The notes: generated from the sequence alone by a model not told the origin. 64,000 nucleotides of DNA from Pseudomonas graminis (GCF_013201545.1 NZ_CP053746.1:2321001-2385000), one strand, 5' to 3'. Counted from the stretch's first letter, positions 46,173-54,852 are shown. Numbers and translations are program-made.

Positions 46173-46979
46173 ATGCCGACCTGGAGACACTCTTCCCTGC
46201 GAAATTCCGCTACTGAACGCCAGATCCCGGCGCTTCTGCACCTTCCTCGTCCGCTTTATGCCCGAGCCGAGAGCTTGAGCGAAGGCTCCTGGACGCCGAC
46301 TCACCGTCACGACTGGGTGCAGTTTTCTTACGCCATCAGCGGCGTGCTCGGCGTGCACACACCCCACGGCAGTTTCTTCGCGCCGCCGCAGTGGGGCGTG
46401 TGGATTCCGGCCGGCCTCGATCATGAAGTCGTCACGTCAACCCGCGCCGAGATGCGCAGTCTTTACGTGCGCAAGGAAGATTGCGAGTGGGCGCCGGACC
46501 GCTGCCGTGTGCTGGAGGTCACGCCGCTGGCCAAGGAGTTGATAAAGACGTTTTGTCAGCTGCCAGCGGATTATCCGGAGGTCGATAGCGCCGAGTCTCG
46601 TCTCGTTCAGGTACTGCTCGACCAGCTGGCGAATTTACCCGAGGTAGGTTTCTCGCTCCCGCTGCCTCGTCATCCACGCTTGCTGGGACTGTGTGGTGAG
46701 CTGATCGAAACGCCGTATCAAGCGGTCACCCTGAATGATTGGGCGGCGCGTTTGAACATGTCCGAAAAGACCCTGACGCGATTGTTTCAGCGCGAAACCG
46801 GCTTGAGCTTTCGGGGCTGGCGGCAGAGGGCACGCCTGCTGTCGTCACTCAATGCGTTGGAGGAAGGGGTGAGCGTTACGAGCACGGCGCTCAACTGCGG
46901 TTACGATTCGACGTCGGCTTTCATTGCTGCTTTCAAAGGGCTATTCGGGAAAACACCTGGCGAACTGTTTCGCGGATGA
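46173..46979 (+). CDS. AraC family transcriptional regulator
   Basis: A 268-residue regulator with an N-terminal cupin-like sensor domain (THRHDWVQFSYAISG and WGVWIPAGLDHEV motifs) and a C-terminal AraC domain with two helix-turn-helices. The first is WAARLNMSEKTLTRLFQRETG (about 190-210) and the second follows RARLLSSLNALEEG, with TALNCGYDSTSAFIAAFKGLFGKTPG. It lies 117 bp downstream of the thiolase, as in P. aeruginosa PA4785-PA4787, so that locus is its likely target. Confidence 0.9.
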   Translation: MPTWRHSSLRNSATERQIPALLHLPRPLYARAESLSEGSWTPTHRHDWVQFSYAISGVLGVHTPHGSFFAPPQWGVWIPAGLDHEVVTSTRAEMRSLYVRKEDCEWAPDRCRVLEVTPLAKELIKTFCQLPADYPEVDSAESRLVQVLLDQLANLPEVGFSLPLPRHPRLLGLCGELIETPYQAVTLNDWAARLNMSEKTLTRLFQRETGLSFRGWRQRARLLSSLNALEEGVSVTSTALNCGYDSTSAFIAAFKGLFGKTPGELFRG

Positions 46980-47212
46980 TGAGCGAAGCTTGCGTGGTTG
47001 CGCTGTAGTCGCTCGTCGACAAGCGCAGTGGTAGAGGCTATCAGGTGATGTAGATATGCGTCGGCACGAATGCTGCTTGGCGAAGTGTCAGGGATATCGT
47101 GAGACAGCTGGCATACAGTCAATCGACCTGACCCCCTACTCGCTGGCAGAGGATTGCCGTATAACGAGCAACAATCGCGTGTTTGGCAACGAAGGACCCC
47201 CAATAAAAGCTG
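46980..47212. other. Gap between the AraC gene and the RIO kinase
   Basis: This 233-bp gap has no supportable gene. CAATCGACCTGACCCC around 47118-47133 looks like a solo half-site of a REP-type repeat. The promoter of the RIO kinase should lie near its right end, but I could not assign hexamers. Confidence 0.4.
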
Positions 47213-48106
47213 ATGAAGACTCCTAAACGCATTGAACCCCTGATCGAAGACGGTCTGGTGGACGAGGTGCTGCGCCCGCTCATGAGCGGTAAAGAGGCAG
47301 CTGTTTATGTGGTGCGCTGTGGCAATGAGCTGCGGTGTGCCAAGGTTTACAAGGAGGCCAACAAACGTAGTTTCCGTCAGGCAGCGGAATATCAGGAAGG
47401 CCGCAAGGTCCGTAACAGCCGCCAGGCCCGCGCCATGGCCAAGGGGTCGAAGTTCGGCCGCAAGGAAACCGAAGACGCGTGGCAGAACGCCGAGGTCGCG
47501 GCGCTGTTCCGTCTGGCAGGGGCTGGCGTGAGAGTGCCCAAGCCGTTCGACTTCCTTGAGGGCGTACTGCTGATGGAGATGATCTGCGACGAGTATGGCG
47601 ATGCGGCGCCGCGTCTGAATGACGTCACACTGGAGCCGGATCAGGCGCGTGAGTACCACGCGTTCCTGATTCAGCAGATCGTGCTGATGTTGTGTACCGG
47701 TCTGGTGCACGGTGACCTGTCCGAGTTCAACGTGCTGCTCACGCCAACCGGGCCGGTCATCATTGACCTGCCGCAGGCCGTGGACGCTGCGGGGAACAAC
47801 CACGCATTCAGCATGCTGGAGCGCGACGTTGGCAACATGGCATCGTACTTTGGTCGTTTTGCGCCAGAGCTCAAGAAGACTCGCTACGCCAGGGAAATGT
47901 GGTCTTACTACGAAGCTGGCACCTTGTCGCCCGCAACAGTGCTGACCGGCGAGTTTGACGAGCCAGAAGAGGACGCTGACGTTGGGGGTGTGCTGCGCGA
48001 GATTGAAGCGGCACGGCTGGATGATGCAAGGCGTCAGGCAGCACGTGCTGCAGACGACGCGCCACCTGGAAAAGCCGAAGAACCGCCTCCGCCCTGGATG
48101 CAGTGA
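47213..48106 (+). CDS. RIO-type serine protein kinase
   Basis: A 297-residue RIO-domain kinase. A glycine-poor ATP loop (SGKEAAVYVVRCG, about 24-36) leads to the lysine in CAKVYKE. The catalytic loop is LVHGDLSEFNVLL (about 164-176) and the metal-binding IIDLPQAV follows at about 182-189; all key residues are intact. RIO kinases in archaea and eukaryotes mature the small ribosomal subunit; the role of bacterial members is unknown. The C-terminal 60 residues are acidic and probably disordered. A bidirectional terminator follows. Confidence 0.9.
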   Translation: MKTPKRIEPLIEDGLVDEVLRPLMSGKEAAVYVVRCGNELRCAKVYKEANKRSFRQAAEYQEGRKVRNSRQARAMAKGSKFGRKETEDAWQNAEVAALFRLAGAGVRVPKPFDFLEGVLLMEMICDEYGDAAPRLNDVTLEPDQAREYHAFLIQQIVLMLCTGLVHGDLSEFNVLLTPTGPVIIDLPQAVDAAGNNHAFSMLERDVGNMASYFGRFAPELKKTRYAREMWSYYEAGTLSPATVLTGEFDEPEEDADVGGVLREIEAARLDDARRQAARAADDAPPGKAEEPPPPWMQ

Positions 48107-48114
48107 TCGACCCA

Positions 48115-48144
48115 GAAAAAACCCGGCTCAGGCCGGGTTTTTTC
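48115..48144. terminator. Bidirectional terminator
   Basis: AAAAAACCCGGC..GCCGGGTTTTTT around a TCAG loop lies between the convergent RIO kinase gene and the gene at 48153. A-run and T-run flank both sides, so it serves both strands. Confidence 0.92.
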
Positions 48145-48152
48145 GTTGCACG

Positions 48153-48533
48153 CTAATAATTCAAATCTGCTTTCTTCAGGTACATCCCGTTTGGCCCGGA
48201 CGCAATGCGGTATTTTAGAACGTCCCCCGCATTGATGTGCAGACGCGTGTTGTTCTGCGCCTCAATGCCCGGCGAGCAGCCCGGCGTCTGCCCCGGGAGC
48301 ACCCGCAAGCGCACGGATAGGTCGCCGGCTGGCAGATTGAATGAGCGCGACTCCTCTTGGTACAGGCGGCCGACCAGTTGGTCCTGCATGAAGATTCCGA
48401 TTTCGCAGGAGGTGGAAACCTCCAGGCGCTCACGGGAAATGATCAGCACGCCATAGTCCTGATCGGCGTGGGCCCAGAATGCGCACGCCAACAGGCCGGC
48501 AAAACCTGCAATACGAAAGGCTGACCAGCGCAT
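48153..48533 (-). CDS. Small periplasmic protein of unknown function
   Basis: A 126-residue protein with a signal peptide (MRWSAFRIAGFAGLLACAFWAHA, cleavage near 23). The mature part has two cysteines (STSCEIG and TPGCSPG) that could form a disulfide, and looks beta-rich. I do not recognise a family. ATG 48533 has AGGAG upstream (TCAGGAGATTCAGCC). It diverges from the copper-chaperone gene and shares a bidirectional terminator with the RIO kinase. Confidence 0.75.
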   Translation of the reverse strand: MRWSAFRIAGFAGLLACAFWAHADQDYGVLIISRERLEVSTSCEIGIFMQDQLVGRLYQEESRSFNLPAGDLSVRLRVLPGQTPGCSPGIEAQNNTRLHINAGDVLKYRIASGPNGMYLKKADLNY

Positions 48534-48688
48534 GGCTGAATCTCCTGATATGACGGTTGTAGTCGCACTCTGGCGCAGAGTGCAGATGAATGCCAGCCCG
48601 GCAGATCTCCCGGAAACTTGACCTTGCCCCGACGGGAAGGTCTTAGATGGCGCCATCGCGTGTTTTCGATGAGAAGAGGAGTCAGCAC

Positions 48689-48886
48689 ATGCAGGTATTC
48701 AAGGTCCAAGGCATGACCTGCGCGCATTGCGTGCGAGCCGTCATCAGTGCCATCCAGAGGCAAGATCCCACGGCACAGGTGCAGGTTGATCTGGGCAAGG
48801 GAGAGGTGAACGTGCAAAGCCAGCTCGGATCTGAGCAGGTCGTCGGATTGATTGAGGAAGAGGGCTATACCGCAACATTGGTCTGA
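48689..48886 (+). CDS. copZ: CopZ-like heavy-metal-associated protein
   Basis: A 65-residue protein that is a single HMA domain. The metal-binding GMTCAHC lies at residues 8-14. ATG 48689 with AGAGGAG upstream gives the compact 65-residue form; a longer frame has no support. Such proteins shuttle Cu(I) to CopA-type ATPases, but no copper ATPase or CueR gene is seen nearby in the window. Confidence 0.88.
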   Translation: MQVFKVQGMTCAHCVRAVISAIQRQDPTAQVQVDLGKGEVNVQSQLGSEQVVGLIEEEGYTATLV

Positions 48887-48908
48887 CGCGGGCTCCATAG
48901 GCGCTTTC

Positions 48909-48934
48909 GCCGCCCACGCCGCCCACGCCGCCCC
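48909..48934 (+). repeat. Short tandem repeat GCCCACGCC
   Basis: GCCGCCCACGCCGCCCACGCC consists of 9-bp units (GCCCACGCC) repeated about two and a half times, just after the copZ stop. Its meaning is unknown; it may form part of a GC-rich transcript end. Confidence 0.5.
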
Positions 48935-48957
48935 GTTGCGCAGCAAGCGCTGCCCAT

Positions 48958-49045
48958 GTAGGAGTGAGCTTGCCCACGAAGACGGGATTTCAGCCAAAGA
49001 AGATTTAGCGGATGTACGGACCTCTTCGCGAGCAAGCTCGCTCCT
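48958..49045. repeat. REPIN downstream of copZ
   Basis: GTAGGAGTGAGCTTGCCCAC (from 48958) and TTCGCGAGCAAGCTCGCTCC (from about 49025) are inverted copies of the GAGCGAGCTTGCTCGCGAA REP. They lie between the convergent copZ and DUF4105 genes. Confidence 0.85.
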
Positions 49046-49088
49046 TCACTCATTTCTCGTCAGATAATTCTGCGGCTGAGAGCACTAC

Positions 49089-50948
49089 TCAATAGTGATA
49101 CCACTTCAGCTCCAGCATCACCTCATTCACCGGCGAAGTCAGCTGGCTGAAATCCCGCTGCGCGCTGAGCCGCAGGCCGAGGTTGCGCGACAGCTCCCAT
49201 TGCTGGTTAAGGCTGATATTGCGCCGCACCTCACCGTTGGTGAAGTAATCGCCCTTGGTTTCCAGGCTGAAATTACCCAGCGGATTGCGCCACAGCACGC
49301 CGGTATTAAAACCCGCCGCCGGCGAAATCAGCGCCGAAAAATCGTTGTTGTGCTCCACCCGCACCGTTCCCATCGCAAAGCCCAGCACGTCATCACCCAA
49401 TTTCCACGTGCCGCCCGCGCCGCCGTTGACGTGACTGACCAGATTCTCGTCGCCATGCTTGCCGAGCACACGCTCAAGACCGCCCGCCACTTGCCATGAC
49501 CACGGCTGCAATAGCTCATTGCGCGGTGTCAGCGAGCGGATGGTCGCCAGATCGAGCCGCTGCAGCTGCCAATGGTTGTCTTCATATTGGCGCAGCTTGA
49601 GCTGCAGGATTTCGATCTGCGCACCCAGCGGGAAACCGTAGGCGTTGTCGTTCAAATCGTGATACGCCATGCGCAGGCCGTATTCGGCAAATGCCTTGTC
49701 ATCCCGCGTGCCCGCACCCAGTTGCCAGGTGCGCGATTCGTGCCCGTCTTCCGGCAGCCCCGGCCGTTCTATCTCCAGCGCCGGCGGCGGGTTGGTGCTG
49801 ATCGCGCGCAACAGGTCATAGCTGCGTTGCGCGCTTGTAGGGTCACGTTCCTGGCCGTTGGCGCGATACCGCTCAAGCCGGTAGGCCGCGTCCTGAATCA
49901 ACGCACGACGTTCCTTCGGCAGGGCGATGTAGTCGGCGCTCTGCATTTGCTTCTGGTCGGCACTGACCTTCAAAACCCATTGCTGCTCGTTGTGATTCAA
50001 CGGCTCGGCGCGGCTCAGCAGCTCGCGCTCCCTGGACGGGCGATACTCGATCTTCTCTACAAGCCCTGCCTCTTTCACCGCACGCACGGTGTCCGTGGGA
50101 ATGGCCGTGAGACGAAACTGCGGCGTCAGGTCCAGGCTCGGGCGAGCCACTTGAAGCAGCTCAAGCAGACGATAGGAACAGTTTTCGTCGAAGAAGAAAT
50201 ACCCGAAGCGAATCTGTTTGAGTTCCCACACGTGCTCGACCATGCGCCGGGTCTCTTCCGGCGTCAGGTTGAGGCGGTACTCCCACAGGTCCCGATTTTC
50301 AAGACTCCGGTACTCGGAAAGCTTCTCCTGATAAGGCACCAGCGCGAACAACCCGGGGTAGCCGCCTGCCAGGCCTTTCCACGCATACAAAATGCTGTTG
50401 TCGGAGCCTTCGATGTACGCGCCGAAATTGATCGCGTAGCTGAGCAACGCGGTCTTGTTGGCCTGTACGTCAGCCTGATCGATGCGCAGCAGCGTGTGGC
50501 CGAACATGGAGGAAGGGCTGTTGAGGTACGCCGCCGGGAAAATCAGCACCGTGCTGTCCGGGGCCACATCGGAAAACCATTTGTTGAATTCTGCGCAGTC
50601 AACGGCAGGCAGATCTGTCAGCTTCAGCTCGTCATGCAAAAATCGTGTGCGAGAGGGGTAAACGCATTGCGGGTGTGCGTTTTCCTGGCCCTGGGTGACG
50701 GGGCGGTAGATCGCCTCAAGCGTCGCCGCCAGCTCGGCTTTGGGGTCATGAGCGCCGTTCTGGGCGAGGAAGAATTTCGGATCATCGACATAGCTGCGCC
50801 AGCCGCCCAGCTTGCCGGCTTCGTAGTGCCCGATGGAGATCCAGAACCTGGAACTGGCCAGTTGCTGCAAACGATCATTGTCGACGTGAGGCGCGGCGGA
50901 CAGCGGGGCGCAGACACACAGCACCAGCCAGGCAAGGCGTTTGAGCAT
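49089..50948 (-). CDS. DUF4105 periplasmic protein
   Basis: A 619-residue protein with a signal peptide (LAWLVLCVCAPLSAAPHVD, cleavage near 20). The DUF4105 (Lnb N-terminal periplasmic) domain includes FPAAYLNSPSSMFGHTLLRI (about 138-157) and FFFDENCSYRLLELL (about 250-264), which supply conserved His, Asp, Cys and Tyr residues. The C-terminal half (about 400-619) looks like an amphipathic beta-barrel, ending in LELKWYHY with terminal aromatics. It may thus be anchored in the outer membrane. It follows the DUF3015 gene after 72 bases. Function is unknown. Confidence 0.85.
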   Translation of the reverse strand: MLKRLAWLVLCVCAPLSAAPHVDNDRLQQLASSRFWISIGHYEAGKLGGWRSYVDDPKFFLAQNGAHDPKAELAATLEAIYRPVTQGQENAHPQCVYPSRTRFLHDELKLTDLPAVDCAEFNKWFSDVAPDSTVLIFPAAYLNSPSSMFGHTLLRIDQADVQANKTALLSYAINFGAYIEGSDNSILYAWKGLAGGYPGLFALVPYQEKLSEYRSLENRDLWEYRLNLTPEETRRMVEHVWELKQIRFGYFFFDENCSYRLLELLQVARPSLDLTPQFRLTAIPTDTVRAVKEAGLVEKIEYRPSRERELLSRAEPLNHNEQQWVLKVSADQKQMQSADYIALPKERRALIQDAAYRLERYRANGQERDPTSAQRSYDLLRAISTNPPPALEIERPGLPEDGHESRTWQLGAGTRDDKAFAEYGLRMAYHDLNDNAYGFPLGAQIEILQLKLRQYEDNHWQLQRLDLATIRSLTPRNELLQPWSWQVAGGLERVLGKHGDENLVSHVNGGAGGTWKLGDDVLGFAMGTVRVEHNNDFSALISPAAGFNTGVLWRNPLGNFSLETKGDYFTNGEVRRNISLNQQWELSRNLGLRLSAQRDFSQLTSPVNEVMLELKWYHY

Positions 50949-51020
50949 AGATAGGCAACTAGTCAGAAATGGGCAGGGCGGAGAACCTGCCTTCCGGGGA
51001 GGAAGGCAGGCGGCACGACT

Positions 51021-51509
51021 TTAAGCTTGGGTCGCGTATTTAGCCAGTGTCGGATCGTTCTTCAGGACGTCGATGGTATTGGTGTGAACATCTTCAGCAG
51101 TGGCATCGGCCTTGGTGAAGATCTGCTGATAGTGCTCGTGGGTGACTGCGGCGAAATGCGCACGGTCTTCCGGTGCAACGCCCAACACGACCGCGTAGGT
51201 GGTCAGTGCTTCGCCTTGGCCCATGGCCATGTCTTTGGAGAGCTCATCCATCATGCCGTTCATGGCAATCCAGGATTTGCCGCCGTAGGTCAGCGCGCTG
51301 TTGGTGGAGCAACCGTTGGTGCCCGAGGTCATGCCGAAGGTGGCGTTGCCCGAAGTACCGTTGGTGGTGGAAGCGAGGAAGTGAGCGGGAGTGCCGCGTT
51401 GACCTTCAAACAGCATGTTGCCCCAACCGCAGTCCGGACCGCCAGGCGCTTGAGCCATGGCGTTGATGGACACAGCGGCGAAGAGAGTACCAAGAAGAAT
51501 CCGTTTCAT
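51021..51509 (-). CDS. DUF3015 periplasmic protein
   Basis: A 162-residue protein with a signal peptide (MKRILLGTLFAAVSINAMAQ, cleavage near 19). The mature part has CGWG, a serine/threonine/glycine-rich stretch, GTNGCSTNSALTYGG and a C-terminal helical region (AHFAAVTHEHYQQIF), which matches DUF3015. No function is established. ATG 51509 is the conserved start. It is upstream of the DUF4105 gene on the same strand, suggesting one transcript and a shared envelope role. Confidence 0.85.
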   Translation of the reverse strand: MKRILLGTLFAAVSINAMAQAPGGPDCGWGNMLFEGQRGTPAHFLASTTNGTSGNATFGMTSGTNGCSTNSALTYGGKSWIAMNGMMDELSKDMAMGQGEALTTYAVVLGVAPEDRAHFAAVTHEHYQQIFTKADATAEDVHTNTIDVLKNDPTLAKYATQA

Positions 51510-51789
51510 AGCTTTAGTCTCTGTTGTTTCAACCAAGGGTCGGATTCCTGGCCGGTAGGGCGCCAGGGCGAACCGGTTATTTAAATTGTTACCGGTCGCG
51601 CAAGTTGGAGTTTAGGCACGATATGAACGTTCCGTGAGTAATTGCAGATTGTTGCGTGTAATCCGCCTCCGCCGGGTGTGTAGGCCGGTTCCTCATACGG
51701 AAAAGCGATCAGGTGGTTCATGCCTTGCCAGTGCGGTGCGGCGAGCGCCAGAATGCTCCCATCTGCCCCGCCTGATGTAAGGATGTCCG
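51510..51789. promoter_or_regulatory. Divergent region between DUF3015 and the Lon-like gene
   Basis: This 280-bp gap must hold two promoters. A/T-rich sequence (TTATTTAAATTGTTA, about 51578-51592) is the most promoter-like part for the leftward DUF3015 gene. GTAAGGA lies about 6 bases before the rightward ATG at 51790. No gene is seen. Confidence 0.4.
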
Positions 51790-54222
51790 ATGCCCGATTC
51801 TGTTGCTGCCAGCTTGCGACTCGCGCCCGAAGCGCTGACCCGTCCCTTTTCCGCTGAACAGTTCAGCTTCACGACAACCAACGATCTGGAACCCTTTCGC
51901 GGCGTGCTCGGCCAGGAACGAGCGGTCGAAGCCCTGCAGTTCGGCGTCGCCATGCCGCGCCCTGGCTACAACGTCTTCGTGATGGGCGAGCCCGGCACCG
52001 GGCGCTTTTCCTTCGTCAAGCGCTACCTCAAGGCCGAAGCCAAACGCATGCAAACGCCGTCGGACTGGGTGTACGTCAACAATTTCGACGACGCCCGTGA
52101 GCCGCGCGCCCTGGAACTGCCGCCCGGCAGCGCCAGCGCTTTCATCGCCGACATCAACGGACTGATCGACAACCTGCTGTCGACGTTTCCTGCGGTGTTC
52201 GAGCATCCGTCCTACCAGCAGAAGAAGAGCGCGATCGACCGCGCCTTCAATCAGCGCTACGACCGCGCCCTCGATGTCATTGAGCGTCTTGCGCTGGAAA
52301 AGGACATCGCGCTGTACCGCGACAACACCAACATCGCCTTCACCCCGATGCTCGAAGGAAAGGCGTTGGACGAGGCCGAGTTTTCGCAACTGCCGGAAGC
52401 CGAGCGCGAGCGTTTTCACACTGATATTTCGGCGCTGGAAGAGCGGTTGAATGAAGAACTTGCCTGCCTGCCGCAGTGGAAACGCGAGTCCAACAACCAG
52501 ATGCGTGAGCTCAATGAGGAGACCATCATCCTCGCGCTCCAGCCGCTGCTGGCACCGTTGTCCGAGCAGTACGCCGAAAACGCCGCGGTGTGCGCCTACC
52601 TTCAGGCCGTGCAGGTCAACCTGCTTAAAACCGTGGTCGAACAACTGGTCGACGACAGCAAGACCGATGCTCAGGCGCGCAAGCTGCTTGAAGAGCAATA
52701 CTGCCCAAGCCTGATGGTCGGTCATTCCGCCAGCGGTGGCGCGCCGGTGGTGTTCGAACCGCACCCGACCTATGACAACCTCTTCGGCCGCATCGAATAC
52801 AGCACTGATCAGGGCGCGCTTTACACCACTTACCGTCAGCTGCGCCCCGGCGCGTTTCACCGCGCCAACGGCGGCTTCCTGGTGCTGGAAGCCGAGAAAA
52901 TGCTCAGCGAGCCGTTCGTGTGGGACGCCCTCAAGCGCTCCCTGCAATCGCGCAAGCTGAAGATGGAAGCGCCGCTGGGTGAACTGGGTCGTCTGGCCAC
53001 CGTGACCCTGACCCCGCAGACCATCCCGCTGCAGGTCAAAGTCATCATCATTGGCGCGCGGTCGCTGTACTACACGCTGCAGGACCTCGATCCGGACTTC
53101 CAGGAGATGTTCCGGGTGCTGGTGGACTTCGACGAAGACATTCCGATGGTCGACGAGAGTCTGGAGCAGTTCGCCCAGTTGCTCAAAACCCGGACCTCGG
53201 AGGAGGGCATGGCGCCCCTGACGGCCGATGCGGTCGCGCGGCTTGCCACGTACAGCGCGCGTCTCGCCGAGCATCAGGGGCGTTTGTCGGCGCGCATTGG
53301 CGATCTTTTCCAGCTGGTCAGCGAAGCCGACTTCATCCGCAGCGTCGCCGGTGACGAGCGCACTGATGCCGGGCACATCGAGCGCGCGCTGAAAGCAAAG
53401 GCCACGCGCACCGGTCGTGTGTCGGCCCGAATTCTCGATGACATGCTCGCTGGCATCATCCTGATCGACACCCACGGTGCGGCGGTCGGCAAATGCAACG
53501 GCCTGACGGTGCTGGAGGTAGGTGATTCCGCGTTCGGAGTACCAGCGCGGATCTCTGCGACGGTTTACCCGGGCGGCAGCGGCATTGTCGACATCGAGCG
53601 TGAGGTCAACCTGGGCCAGCCGATCCACTCCAAGGGCGTGATGATTCTCACCGGTTATCTGGGCAGCCGTTACGCCCAAGAATTCCCGCTGGCCATTTCC
53701 GCGAGCATCGCGTTGGAACAGTCCTACGGCTACGTCGATGGCGACAGCGCTTCCCTCGGCGAGGTCTGCACGCTGATTTCCGCACTGTCGAAAACCCCGC
53801 TCAAACAGTGCTTCGCCATCACCGGCTCGATCAATCAGTTCGGCGAAGTTCAGGCGGTGGGCGGCGTCAACGAGAAGATCGAAGGCTTCTTCCGACTCTG
53901 TGAAGCCCGCGGTCTTACCGGCGATCAAGGCGCAATCATCCCTCACGCCAACGTCGCCACGCTGATGCTCGACGAGCGCGTGCTGCAAGCCGTGCGTGCC
54001 GGGCAGTTCCACGTGTACGCCGTGCGTCAGGTGGATGAGGCGCTGAGCCTGCTGGTGGGTATGCCGGTGGGAGAAGCAGACGAGGACGGTCAATTCCCCG
54101 ACGATTCGGTCAACGGCAGGGTAGTGGATCGTCTACGCGACATCGCTGAAATGCTCAGCGACGACGACCTTAAAGAGCTCGAAAAGGAGGCGCCACAATT
54201 ACAGCCCGAGCTGAAAAGCTAG
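51790..54222 (+). CDS. Lon-like AAA protease (LonB-type)
   Basis: An 810-residue protein with an N-terminal AAA region and a C-terminal Lon protease domain. The Walker A position reads MGEPGTGRFSF (about 57-67), with Arg in place of the usual Lys, so ATP hydrolysis may be altered. The protease dyad is intact: Ser in GDSASLGEV (near 650) and Lys in GGVNEKIEGFF (near 693). A helical insertion fills about 115-310. ATG 51790 follows GTAAGGA. Substrates are unknown; this class is thought to degrade unfolded proteins. Confidence 0.9.
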   Translation: MPDSVAASLRLAPEALTRPFSAEQFSFTTTNDLEPFRGVLGQERAVEALQFGVAMPRPGYNVFVMGEPGTGRFSFVKRYLKAEAKRMQTPSDWVYVNNFDDAREPRALELPPGSASAFIADINGLIDNLLSTFPAVFEHPSYQQKKSAIDRAFNQRYDRALDVIERLALEKDIALYRDNTNIAFTPMLEGKALDEAEFSQLPEAERERFHTDISALEERLNEELACLPQWKRESNNQMRELNEETIILALQPLLAPLSEQYAENAAVCAYLQAVQVNLLKTVVEQLVDDSKTDAQARKLLEEQYCPSLMVGHSASGGAPVVFEPHPTYDNLFGRIEYSTDQGALYTTYRQLRPGAFHRANGGFLVLEAEKMLSEPFVWDALKRSLQSRKLKMEAPLGELGRLATVTLTPQTIPLQVKVIIIGARSLYYTLQDLDPDFQEMFRVLVDFDEDIPMVDESLEQFAQLLKTRTSEEGMAPLTADAVARLATYSARLAEHQGRLSARIGDLFQLVSEADFIRSVAGDERTDAGHIERALKAKATRTGRVSARILDDMLAGIILIDTHGAAVGKCNGLTVLEVGDSAFGVPARISATVYPGGSGIVDIEREVNLGQPIHSKGVMILTGYLGSRYAQEFPLAISASIALEQSYGYVDGDSASLGEVCTLISALSKTPLKQCFAITGSINQFGEVQAVGGVNEKIEGFFRLCEARGLTGDQGAIIPHANVATLMLDERVLQAVRAGQFHVYAVRQVDEALSLLVGMPVGEADEDGQFPDDSVNGRVVDRLRDIAEMLSDDDLKELEKEAPQLQPELKS

Positions 54223-54243
54223 GCCTTTGACGTCAATGAAACG

Positions 54244-54288
54244 GGGCGCTTGATGGCCAAATGACCATTCGGCGCCCTTTTCGTTTTC
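54244..54288 (+). terminator. Terminator of the Lon-like gene
   Basis: GGGCGC and GCGCCC close a longer stem (TTGATGG with CCATTCG) that starts 22 bases after the stop and is followed by CTTTTCGTTTT. Confidence 0.85.
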
Positions 54289-54407
54289 GCGCTTTTCCAA
54301 CGGGGTATTTGTTCGATATTGTCGGGTTGCAGCAGTTGTCAAAGGGACTGACGCGTTTCCCTCGTTATGCGAAGGAGATGAATACTGCAATCAATGAGGA
54401 GCTCGCC

Positions 54408-54740
54408 ATGCCGCGCAGCCTCTGTCTTACCCGCCAATGCCTGGGTCTGGTGACCCGAATCGAATGTGTTGTACGCCCGCTGTCAGGCGATAAAGGAATG
54501 TGGACCTTGTTGTTCGCCGCCGGGATGTCTGGCGAACAGCCCTCCGCACTCAAGGCTCAGGGACCGTTTCATGGGCCGATTGCTGCCGAATCGGTGCTTG
54601 ATGCGATTGCCGAAAGCCTCCTGATGCATGGTTATCAAACGGCGGAGGAGATCCCGATCTGGGGCCTTCACCTTCAGGGGGAGCTGCGAAGAATCAACAG
54701 CGACGCCGCCGTGGGTCAGCGGACGTCTCCCGCCAACTGA
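54408..54740 (+). CDS. Conserved hypothetical protein
   Basis: A 110-residue protein I do not recognise as a named family. It begins MPRSLCLTRQCLGLVTRIEC, has a central GMWTLLFAAGMSGEQPS, and a helical end (ESVLDAIAESLLMHGY) before IWGLHLQGELRRIN. There is no signal peptide. ATG 54408 has GAGGAG 6 bases upstream. An in-frame ATG at 54378 has its purine-rich site too close, so it is less likely. Confidence 0.7.
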   Translation: MPRSLCLTRQCLGLVTRIECVVRPLSGDKGMWTLLFAAGMSGEQPSALKAQGPFHGPIAAESVLDAIAESLLMHGYQTAEEIPIWGLHLQGELRRINSDAAVGQRTSPAN

Positions 54741-54852
54741 CCCCTGTGTTTCGATGCATTCCGCGTTTGCTTTGTGCTACCTGCAGACGCGGATCGTCCA
54801 GCGCTTCCGGCGTCGGATCTGGCGTTATTGTTTCAACTCTTTTCACCGTGGG

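Noticed and set aside
48909..48934. CRISPR-like short repeats
   Set aside because: Only two to three contiguous 9-bp units without spacers; this is a simple tandem repeat.
51718..54093. 791-codon open frame on the minus strand opposite the Lon-like gene
   Set aside because: It is a shadow of a conserved protease gene. Its protein is rich in His, Gln and Arg with no recognisable motif.
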